DNA of 64,000 bases from Eleginops maclovinus (taxonomy: Eukaryota; Chordata; Actinopteri; Perciformes; Eleginopidae), in NCBI RefSeq assembly GCF_036324505.1, contig NC_086354.1:8294795-8358794 (forward strand), read 5' to 3'. Positions 1 to 9,489 of this stretch are shown here, in pieces. The notes under the pieces were generated by a model. The model was not told where the DNA came from. It made no database searches and worked only from the letters and a program-made list of their open reading frames with translations. The position numbers and the translations under genes are program-made. Numbering within the stretch: position 1 is the stretch's first letter; every line of letters begins with the position of its first letter.

Positions 1-555
1 ATTTATTTCAGACTTGCGCCGGTATAAATCAAGGCTGATCCCCATGTTGGCATGACCACAAATGAAATCATTGGAGTTAGGACCATAGGAGACACCCTTC
101 CACAAAGCCTTCCTTCACATAAATATTCTAAAAATAATTGATAAATAAATGAAGTTTTAGCTTTAGTCCAATAGCCAGCCTTTTTGAGTGAAACTACATT
201 AGTAGGTACAAAAATGTTGCGACACATAACATAAATATCAGCCACTGCTATCTGCGAACGGAAACTTGTTTTTACGATTTTTGCCGGTTGCATTGAACAA
301 GGAAAATAGGCCGATACTGATGTTGGGCTGATGGGTTGTGGAAACTTTACTAGGGCTTTTGTGACATTTTGGTGAAGGTGAATCTGGCAACTATACAGAC
401 TTGAGGCCAACATGTAACACTGCCTCCACATTGATGCATGATACACATCCAAAAAAGGGCTTAAAGGGGCCTGTGCTGCCAAAAACCAATATAACACATT
501 ACAGGAAAGAAAAAAACCCAAAAAGCATAATAGGGCACCTTTAACAACTGTTGTC
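1..555 (-). repeat. Interspersed teleost repeat in elf1 intron
   Basis: This stretch lies downstream of the last visible elf1 exon, inside the intron leading to the ETS-domain exons. It is long and open on the minus strand, but the translation resembles no protein I know. Its right end (about 478-545, 'aaaccaatataacacattac', then 'aggaaag' and 'gggcacctt') recurs in diverged form at about 58196-58250. Two copies 58 kb apart indicate a dispersed repeat, not a gene. No terminal repeat or target duplication could be defined because the left end is cut by the window. Confidence 0.5.
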
Positions 556-569
556 ATATGTGACGATAC

Positions 570-644
570 CTTTGTTGTATTTGTCCTTCTTCACTACAAT
601 ATCTGGCGTTGGAGACTCTGCCCTTCTATGACGAGGTTTTCTCC
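570..644 (-). CDS. elf1: elf1 coding exon 5 (residues about 147-171)
   Basis: Encodes the basic, proline-containing linker GRKPRHRRAESPTPDIVVKK and then DKYNK. The acceptor is ...cactcag at 645-646 and the donor is gtatcg read from 569 down. It begins and ends in phase 1. In ELF1 this linker immediately precedes the ETS domain, so the next exon to the left should start with the rest of a glycine codon followed by the ETS fold. Confidence 0.87.
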
Positions 645-3600
645 CTGAGTGTTTGAAAAAACAAAAGCAGAAGTCATATACAAGATATTTTATATCACAA
701 CAGTTATTTACTGTTACGCCAATAACTTTAGAAAGTGACTGACCTCTCTTTTTTGACTGCAGCTGTGTTGCAGGCTTCTTGGTGTGCAGCGAGTGCCATT
801 GCGGCTGATCAACAGCTCCCACAATCCCCTCTGCTGACACGGTCACCTGGGTAACAGGAGTTGTGATGACATCACCCAGTGACGGTAGGAAGGTCTGGGC
901 TGCAGGGGGGCACAAACAGATTTAATGAAAGAGAACAGCATTGTGACCACCATGTCTAAAAATAACATGGCGCACTCAAACATGTTGTACATCAAAAAGC
1001 AGTGGCATGGTTTTATTCATCTTCGCTCTGTTCATGTTAACATAAGTGTGTGTGCTTGTGTGTGTGTGCTTACAGTAGTGTTCTAGTGACAAGGTGTCAG
1101 GGCAGTCCATGTTAAGAAGAGAGTCAGCAGCAACAAGTGTCTCCATGGTTTCTTCCTCTCCACTTTCATATTGCTCCACTGCAGGTCACAGAGATGGGAG
1201 TGACAAACAAAAACATTTTTTTAACAGATGAAGGAGGGTGGCATTCAGTAGTAATTCAACACTAGAAACACAGGGAGGATGAATGCTGAAAGTTGAGCCA
1301 AATTACAAGGAACCTCCACTCACAGCAGGAGATATCTAGCAATGCAGATGGTTTTAGTTAGCATCGCAAGATAAGTGGCTCTGTACATTGTCCTGCTATC
1401 CCAATACAAATTTGATCGAACTGTTTTCCATTTAAGAAAAATATAGAGGAAATATATTACAGATGCTAATCGGGAGCACCACATATAAGCCACTCCACCT
1501 TTGAAATGGCATACATTTAAGAGACATGGGAAAGTGGCTCCTAACCTTTTTCTGTCTCAACACCTTTTAGATAGGTTCAAGTGCCCCGTTATTGTACCCC
1601 ACTCACCCTACGGACTTCGCCACCACTGCCCATGGTGGAAGCAGCAACCGGACAATACACCGTTAATCCATTCGCTTTCTTTTCAGGCCTTTGTGTTATT
1701 TAACTAGTTTTAGGCCTAACTCATTCTCAATCACAACATTAGGGTGGACAGTTGAGGTTCTAAAACTGGCACATTTGGAAGTAGGTGTGCCCTGTTTAGG
1801 AGGTCTATTTTATCCTTCTACTCCAAGACATGTCATTGGCAAATATTGTACTTTTATCCAACTACATGTATTCAACATTTTAAGCTACTCATCAAAAATG
1901 TTAACATTATACATCTCTAAAAAATATGTTTGGTGTCAGTTTGTACGTTTATCTACTTGAGTCAAATACTATTTGATGCAAGAATATTATATAATAATAT
2001 GTAGTATAATAAATCGCACATGGAGGCCATTTTTCTGAAGAATTACTGCCCTTACTTTAAATACTTAGTACTTGCTGATAATACTTCTGTACTTTTACTC
2101 AAGTAATGAATCTGAATACTTCTTCCACCACTGCTTATAGTGTTTTTACTTCCAACAACAATATTGGCCTCGTTGGGCTTCCGCTGTTTATCACACATCA
2201 GCGTAGTTATCTCGCCACATGCATGTCCCCGAAGCAGAATATCATCAAAAGGGAGTGAATTTTCTTCTGCGCATTAATTTACGTGACGTGAACAGGCTGG
2301 GAGGCGGTGGGCTAGCTAACAGCTGTGTGTCGTGGGCTCAAACACGCTCTCCCGCCGAGAAAAACCAGCATACGATATGTCAAAACAGAAGGCCATGTTT
2401 ATACAAACACGGCAGGTAAGTTGCTTCCCCAAAAACAATTGCAATCTTAAAATAAATTGTCCATGACGGTGTGCAAGCGATGTCACTCACTATTAGCTTG
2501 TTACCAGAGCCTCGCCATGCCCAACTTCAGCTGCACGCAACCAGAGTAAAGTCGGAAAACAACAAGATATAGTGATATAACTTACTTTTAATTTCCAGCA
2601 CGGGTGAGGAACTAGCTGTAGCATGTGTGCTGTATTCCGAATTGACCAAGTCTACATCCTTAAGTGATTCATTAACGGTCTATCCCAAACACAAGCCAGG
2701 AATGTTTTGTTTCACTTCCTGATTTTTTTTTGCTGAGGGTGTCTCATCCATGTGCGAGGGTTCCGACTGCGCATGTGTCCCTTGCCTCTTTGCTGTGGGT
2801 TTACATCTAGTGGAACTTTTAATATAGTAGGAATAACGTTTAGACCGATAATAATAATTTCATCGGACTATTTTTAACCTGTAATCCCTGGTCAAGGTGT
2901 TACAAAAGGCCTCATATAAGGTGGAAAAGTACTCAGATCTTGTACTTGAGTAAAAATAGAAGTAATGTACGAATACTCTTTTACAAGTAAAAGTCCTGCA
3001 TTCAAAATGTCACTCAAGTAAAAGTAAAAACGTATTAGCATCAAAATGTACTTAAAGTACTAAAAGTACTCATTTTGCAGATTAGCCCATTTCAGAATAA
3101 CATATGTTTTGATTATAATTAAATTATAATTCAAGTGTTTATCAAAGCTGGCTAAAGGTGCAGCTAGTTTTGATGACTAAGTATACTGCAGGGTAGCTTG
3201 TGAATTTTCTCCAGGTGCAGTTAAAGTCTGATTTAAGTGTTGATTATATTTCCAAATGTGCAAAGTAACTAAAGGTATTAAATACATGTGGTTGAGTAAA
3301 AGTACACAATGCACCTCTGAATTGTAGTGGAGTTGAATTACAAAGTACAACAAAATGGAATTACACGAGTAGCTCAAAATGTTACCTGAGTACAGTACTT
3401 GAGTAAATGTACTTAATTACTCTTCACCACTGCATATAATACATCAGAACAAAAACAGAAACAGGGCATGCGGTTTAGAGATTGAAAAAGTCCACACCGT
3501 TGTAAAAAGGCATCTGAAAGACACCCCTGATGACAGAGTTACTATTTGTATTCCTGCTGTTAAAGTCAACAAGTGGTATTAGAGCTGTGGGATTAAGATC

Positions 3601-4208
3601 AATTGAATTTATTTACTCAAGATTTATAAATGATTTACCCTAGCTAAATTGAAAATATATATATTTTTAACCGCTAGTACTCTGTTTAGATTTCACAGTA
3701 GGAACTCCTTCTGTATCCTTATTCATTCATTTCGGAACTAATTTATTGCCTTCCAGGCCCTTTTGAGTTGTTATAGGTTCTTCCAGTAACCTTGAGGCTC
3801 CCTTTATTCCAAGGGTGTATTCCAAGCTCAACATAGCATATTTGATAGGTATTCCCAAATTCAAATAAGATTTAAAAACAACTGTGCAGCAACAGGTAAA
3901 TAAAGGCTGGGGTTGTGTGTGTTGTTTGTACTGACCTTTGAACAGCTGCTGGTGATGCTGTGACTGTTCACACGCTAGCCCTGCATATGAGAGCAGGTGT
4001 GGATGGGGAAGCTGCTCCACAATCACCGCGGGGTAATCCGAGTAAACCCCCAACTGCAACAAAAAGACAATCAGATTAGATTAGATTACAATTTGTCGGA
4101 TTTAGATATGTGCTCAGTTTCAATAGACGGAGAGAAGCCGCTGCTTACCTGTGACATGTTAACATGGTCACTGGCAAAGTCAAAGATGAGCTCCGACTGC
4201 TGTAGCAT
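570..4208 (-). CDS. elf1: elf1, ETS-family transcription factor, 5' part (five coding exons; continues past the left edge)
   Basis: Nuclear ETS-family transcriptional regulator. Five exons join in phase to 171 codons: 4149-4208 (60 nt), 3936-4053 (118), 1074-1178 (105), 744-899 (156) and 570-644 (75). The protein opens with a short acidic/hydrophobic segment (QQSELIFDFASD), followed by YPAVIVEQ and SYAGLAC, which match the ELF1/ELF4 N-terminal activation region. Then come AADSLLNMD and TTPVTQVTVSAEGI, close to the ELF1 'AAEALLNMD' and 'APVTHVSVTLDGI' segments, and a basic GRKPRHRRAESPTPD linker. The last visible codon is split, as expected just before the exon encoding the ETS winged helix, which lies outside the window. 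ELF4 shares the first two motifs. The third and fourth motifs and linkage to slc25a30 favour ELF1. ATG at 4206-4208 has a good context (gcc before ATG). Confidence 0.88.
744..899 (-). CDS. elf1: elf1 coding exon 4 (residues about 95-146)
   Basis: Encodes QTFLPSLGDVITTPVTQ, then VTVSAEGIVGAVDQPQWHS and a lysine-rich end. The acceptor is ...ccctgcag and the donor is gtcagt. The TTPVTQVTVSAEGI segment is the clearest ELF1-specific signature in the gene. Confidence 0.86.
1074..1178 (-). CDS. elf1: elf1 coding exon 3 (residues about 60-94)
   Basis: Encodes EQYESGEEETMETLVAAD and SLLNMDCPDTLSLEHY. Acceptor ...acctgcag, donor gtaagc, phase 1 at both ends. The acidic run is shorter than in mammalian ELF1 as I remember it (see findings). 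Confidence 0.85.
1990..2134 (-). repeat. End fragment of a 'CAGTGGTGG...AAGTACT' non-autonomous DNA transposon family
   Basis: Read on the minus strand from 2134, this starts CAGTGGTGGAAGAAGTATTC and continues with CTTGAGTAAAAGTAC-type repeats. The same family occurs at 2921-3432, 47057-47460 and 52318-52370. The CAGTGGTG-type terminus is typical of hAT-like non-autonomous elements. Only one end is recognisable here. It lies in the elf1 intron between exons 2 and 3. Confidence 0.55.
2921..3432. repeat. hAT-like non-autonomous element, near full length
   Basis: About 512 bp, rich in 'gtacttgagtaaa' and 'agtactcatt' units. The left end is gtggaaaagtactcag. The right end, read in reverse, is CAGTGGTGAAGAGTAATTAA, so the termini are imperfect inverted repeats. 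The flanks are catataag (2913-2920) and catataat (3433-3440). A 7/8 match fits the 8-bp target duplication made by hAT transposases. It lies in the elf1 intron. Confidence 0.6.
3936..4053 (-). CDS. elf1: elf1 coding exon 2 (residues about 21-59)
   Basis: Encodes LGVYSDYPAVIVEQLPHPH, then LLSYAGLACEQSQHHQQLFK. Acceptor ...tgttgcag, donor gtcagt, ends in phase 1. PAVIVEQ and SYAGLAC are hallmark residues of the ELF1/ELF4 N-terminus. Confidence 0.88.
4149..4208 (-). CDS. elf1: elf1 coding exon 1 with the start codon
   Basis: Encodes MLQQSELIFDFASDHVNMSQ and ends at donor gtaagc in phase 0. The exon itself begins further upstream at about 4239, after acceptor ...tctcacgcag, so 31 nt of 5' UTR precede the ATG. 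At least one non-coding first exon must therefore lie to the right. I could not place it securely. Confidence 0.86.
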
Positions 4209-4976
4209 GGCCGAATCTCCCAAACACACACAACCTTAACTGCGTGAGAACAGCATCACAGCTGTCATATGAAGATAACTAACGATTGAATGTGTTTTTA
4301 TATCCCGACAGATCCAGCTCTTCGAGAGAATCTTCAAATACCAGGGTAGATCTACCAGAAACCTCCACACAGGATGCAACGATGAGGCCGCTCTCCTTCC
4401 ATGCGGCTCAATCCAGCAGTGATGTGAGTAAACTAATTGACCAGAGACTCAGAGGCGTCACAGGAAGCTGGTGCTCTGCTTCGACTCTCGATGAGGAAGT
4501 GGGGGCTGCTAAACAACCCTGTGGTCTGACCGAACCTGCAAGATCACAAAATAGAGAAACGAGAGCAAATATGTGAGCTGCTTTTTACAAAAACCTGAAG
4601 AAGTGAGTATACCACACCTGCAGTGAGCAACAAGTGCCAGTTTTCAAACAAAATGTCAGAATAATTAAAAAAACGTTGGTCACTCTGATCTGAAAGGGCG
4701 GGGAAAACAGCCCACTAAACTTCCCTCTTTGATATATCTCATGCTTTTGCTCTTATCTTGCCTCTAAAAGAGACTAAACTAGCAACAGGAAGGAAGCGCT
4801 TGCACTGCAATGTGTGCTCTCGCTGTGTGTATGTGTGTGTGGTACAGATAGGGGGAGGCAGCTGGCGTTGAACTTAAAACATCATCTCTTTGCACGATGT
4901 TCAAGGTTTCAGGGGCGTTATGAGCACATTCCACCATGACTGTGAATCGGACGTTTAGAACAATAAACTGTTACTG

Positions 4977-4993
4977 CCCCCCCCCCCCCCCCC
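4977..4993. repeat. Poly-C tract (17 bp)
   Basis: Uninterrupted C run about 0.77 kb upstream of the elf1 start codon, 76 bp from the long GT microsatellite. Confidence 0.9.
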
Positions 4994-5065
4994 GTTCCCT
5001 ACCAGTCACTTTCTTTTCTTCACTTCCTCTGGCCAATTCCTTTTTAATCGGAAAATGTATAATAA

Positions 5066-5272
<207 letters not shown>

Positions 5273-5525
5273 GGAAGCACAACATGTTTGGGTCAGTTAT
5301 CACACAGGAAGCACAGCTCAGTTTAGGAGGCACCGCTTCCTGAGTTCCTGTGCCAAACCGCTGCCAACATCATCTGCCAGCAATGGCCTTCTACATTTTT
5401 CAGCTTCCTCCGATGTGTGTTGTGCTCAACGATTTAGGACACAAGTTAAATAGAGGATAGTTTCTCTCAGCATTGTTTTCAATGTAATGTATGCGGTATG
5501 CAAAGGTTTATAAGAGGAGAGATAA

Positions 5526-5952
5526 GATGTTTAAAGGGGGAATCTATTTATTAATATGAAAAATCGCCTTTTCACTGCTTGTGCACAAACAATTAACTCT
5601 CTGGAGTGCCTACCCTTTATACTCTGAAAAATCTTTTTTATGGACTGCTGCTTTTACAAAATTTAACAAGCCATTCAGATTTGGCTTTATTTTCTATGTC
5701 ACATGAAGCATAATTAGAATCTTCATTTCCACGAACGACTTGAAAATGATCTTACTGTGCTTTTCGGACGAGGTCTTAAAGAGGCAGGCGCTCCAATGGA
5801 GCGTTTCAGAAATCAGAGGATTACGGGTATATTCAGACGGACATTATGAGAGAAAAAAAGTGTTTTTTAAACACAAAAGCATGTAAACATGATCTAGTTG
5901 AAACCTAAAAATACAATAAGAACCTACAAATTAGCATAATGTCTCCTTTAAA
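5526..5952. repeat. Possible MITE-like element with short inverted ends
   Basis: The left end reads tgtttaaagggggaatct and the right end gtctcctttaaata, so the outer 'tttaaagg(g/a)ga' is inverted. The interior is non-coding and AT-rich. I could not confirm a target duplication, and no second copy is visible in the window. Confidence 0.3.
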
Positions 5953-7959
5953 TAATTCTAAAGTCAATGAGGAGAAATAAACCCATTCTTTACTATAATG
6001 TTCTGTATGATGTATAAAAAGCTTTACTGTTTGAACGGTTACAGCTGAATCTGAAAAGAAATCTGAATATAATAGTCTACTATGATAGGAGTTCGTCTTA
6101 AGTTGTTGGGTTTAAAACTAGAGGTCAAACAAAACAAGCAACTTGAAGATAGCTTTTTGAGCTTTGGGGAAAAGGCAAAGGCTTTTGTCAATATCTATTT
6201 TAGAAAATATTAAGAATTTGCAGTCCAAAAGGAGATTGTTTAATATAAATCATGTTGTTAATGTAATGAACAGATAGTAGTTTGTTGCAGCAACATTAAT
6301 TAACAGCTACTTCATAACCTGAAAATCCTGCTCTGTGTGTACAGAATGGCAAAGTGCCTAGCTTCTCTTTTTTTTTTCACTATCAATAAACATACACGAA
6401 GCTACTTGTATATACAGATTTTGACTTTTTTTTACGAGTGGTAGCCACTACTGCCTGCCATTGTGCCGTGTGTACATACAGTATGAGTATTGTCAGCATG
6501 CCCTGCAGCCTGCTGCTTCTATAGAGGAGTCCCTGAACAGCACAGAGCCTTTGTTCATCAGCACTCCGGTCACATAGGTTCTTCTCTGTGGCCTCGGCTC
6601 CGGGATCTGACTCTGTGAAGTGGTTGCCAGGCCCCTAAGGACACTGATAAGCCCCCCATAACATTCATTCCCCAGTTTGCGCGCATGTGTGTGTGTGCAA
6701 GAGAGAGTCAGCGATAGAAAGAGTGTGGCGGCTGTGTTTGACAGAAAGGGGCTGTGTGTGTGTGTGTGTGTGAGAATTAGGCCAGGCTGATAACAGTATG
6801 GCAAGCGAGGGAGCTGCTGATAAGCCCTTCTTGTTGCTCTCTGGCCTTGTTAAATGAACACAGTGAAAAATGCAGTCTGTGTGGGGAGAGCAGGAGATTG
6901 GTGGAGGTGGTCACAACACACTTCTGTTTTCTGGGGGGTTCCTTGTATACACTTGTGGTTTCGCCATGATTACTAGCTAAAATGTACTTTTTACAAAACA
7001 AATGTGGTTAAAATTCATCAAAAAGCCACGCTGAGAAACTCACACACACTTTCTGAAAAATACTTTCACTTTCCTTTCAACACATGGCATGCAACAGCAG
7101 ACTAGCACTTTCTGTAGCTTTATCATTTCTAATAAAGAGTAGTGGGCCTGTTTTAATGAAGAAGAAGCAGTGGGCTTACCTTGTGTTTACAGCATGTGTC
7201 TGACAGAGCAGCAGCTGGCCACAGGATCCAGAAGAGGAACGGAAATTGTTCTCATCCCTTTTGGCAAACAGTGAACCTTCATGTGCGTACAGACCTGGGA
7301 TCAGCTTCCTGTCGAGAATACACTGTCACCAATGAAACTGCCACATTGGCTTTAGAGCAATGTAGAATTGTTTTTTCTTCTTCTTCTTCTTCTCGTCAGA
7401 CCTTGCCAGTTATTGCTTCCTCTTTTTTTTTTTTTTTACCCGGGTACTGCCCCCCCTGTGAGTTCTGATTGGTTACCTGTGTTGTGACTCAAGGTAACCC
7501 ATAGTGACCATTGTCAGTGAGAGGCAAATGTAAACACGGGTGTATTTGCAATGTAAAGCAGCAGAAAGCAAAGCAACCTATCTGCAAACAGCCTGGTGCT
7601 GTGTGATGACCTCACCACATATCAGATCAGTTGGTCACCCTCAGCTAAGCACAAATGAATATGATACAATATAAGAAGTTATGTTTGACAGATAATCTTA
7701 ACAAACTGGCTTCAATATGGCTCCAAAATAGAGTTTAAAATATACAATGACAATGATCAGATATATTTTACAATACACTAATAGGATCAGGTGCAGAAAA
7801 CAAATGAAAAACAAATACAAAATACATATAAATGAAATACATAAAAGGGCTAAGCCTTTTTATATAAATCCTATTTAAAAGGAAATACTATTAAGTGTGG
7901 TTGTTTTCTACTTTTCATTATGGCTTTTTTTAATAAAGATACAAATACATTTATAGCTT

Positions 7960-8130
7960 TCATAGTATGACTCAAAATCAATACAGAATTCTAATAATAT
8001 GTTAGAAAAGTAAGACACACAGTTTATTTTAATATTGTTCTTTTTAAATCTTTTTAAATTTATAGCTCACACTTTTTTTAATGAACCACAAAGCCTTCAG
8101 GATACAGATACATAAATAAAAAACACATCT
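7960..8130. repeat. Diverged direct repeat, copy 1
   Basis: Segments 'tgactcaaaatcaatacaga', 'ataatatgtta', 'tatttta...atattgttc', 'ttttttaatga' and 'gatacataaa...acacatctg' recur in the same order and orientation at about 9160-9375. Confidence 0.55.
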
Positions 8131-9154
8131 GCCTTTATCGAGTCCCTGATGCGCCCTAGTGGGTAAACTCTGCATTGACACCCTCACCACAGGGTGAGCA
8201 ATGTCCTTACTGCCTCCCTCTTTCTTTTAATTATGAAAAAGTGTGTATGAAAACCCACCACTGACTTTGGTTGAGTGATTCTCATGGGTCTGGTGCAGGC
8301 TTTATGATCACTGATTCACACTGTTTCTTGTAAATTGTCAGCCCTCTACTGAGAATGGGGCCTTCTGCAGCCAGCCATGCTGTCTCTGTATACTGTCATA
8401 GCTTTACCGGTTATATAACTACCCTCTCTGTGAACCTCAAGAAAAGATAGCTTCTCATGCATTACAGTCATATGTCCACAAATAGATACAAAACAGTTGG
8501 TGTAGTGTGAGAACTTGTTTGATAAAGCTTTTCATACCGTATATGATTTTTGCTTTAGAAAGAAGGTCTAATGACGATATCTAGAGACTGACCATTAATA
8601 GTTATAGTCACTTATTTATTACAAAATTGGGGTTTGAGGATCTTAAAATGTTCATCTTTTGAATATGTGCAGGGAACAGCATTTTTATGAAAAGATTATT
8701 CCATCTTTAATCTGATCCATATACATGCAATATCTGTGGGTGGGTGGTGTGCGATAAAGCAGAATAAATCAAGGTTCATTCTTTCATTTATCTTTTTTTT
8801 CCCCGCACTTTTGCAACACCAGGCAGCTTCAAGAATGTGCTGGTTTGGCTCAAACACATGTTAACTCCCATAATGTTTTTTATAAAGAAGCAGAGGGTAT
8901 TTTATTGTTGCAATGTGTGTATGTGTGACTACAAGGGAGAAAGGTATTCTTACTGAGAAATTATTAATTTCCTGCAAGTAATCCAACTAAATCGCGGTCA
9001 TTATTTTCAGTTTAGGTAATAATCACAAGTGTGAAGCTTGTTTTTATTTAGAGTTCCAACTGTGTAACGCTAAAGTGATAAGGGACTGTATGAAAATTAT
9101 TATAGTGCTCGGAAAACGGGAAAACAATTAACTTTTTTTTCTCTCATTAATTTT

Positions 9155-9375
9155 TCAATAGCGTTTGACTCCAAATCAATGCAGAATTGTGATAATATGC
9201 TAAGAGACTAAAAGATACGGCTTTCTACTGGATCATTATTTTATATGAATATTGTTCGGAAAATTCAGGCCTTTTTTAATGAAAAGTCTTAATTTCTTGT
9301 TTTTATTTAGTTTATTCTCAACTACAAAGTCATCTACAAGATGACGGATACATAAAGTAAAAACACATCTGTCTT
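9155..9375. repeat. Diverged direct repeat, copy 2, next to the LINE insertion
   Basis: Matches 7960-8130 in order and orientation. A linked segment 'taaagtgataagggact' (about 9070-9090) recurs once more at about 9432-9450, immediately left of the LINE. The LINE therefore landed in a locally duplicated AT-rich tract. Confidence 0.5.
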
Positions 9376-9474
9376 CATCCATTTCCAGTTGTTTTATTCA
9401 GCGATTGAATTTCACACGTGAACTGTGTAAAGCTGAAGTGATAAGGGACTTTTATTTTTAAATTATTATAATGG

Positions 9475-9489
9475 AAGACAAATGAAAAT
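9475..9489. repeat. Left target-site duplication of the LINE
   Basis: aagacaaatgaaaat, identical to 12153-12167. It abuts the GGAT-type 3' tail of the minus-strand element. Confidence 0.88.

Noticed and set aside
3..557. 184-codon minus-strand open frame
   Set aside because: Lies in the elf1 intron and overlaps a dispersed repeat with another copy near 58.2 kb; no recognisable protein features.
2219..2690. Possible two-exon coding unit (ATG at 2377, donor cag|gtaagt, acceptor ...atttccag near 2600)
   Set aside because: Joins in only one phase, gives a short protein without recognisable features, and sits on the opposite strand inside an elf1 intron next to repeats.
570..4208. Alternative identity ELF4 for the ETS gene
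   Set aside because: VEQLPHP is ELF4-like, but SYAGLAC, AADSLLNMD and TTPVTQVTVSAEGI are closer to ELF1, and the neighbours belong to the ELF1 linkage group.
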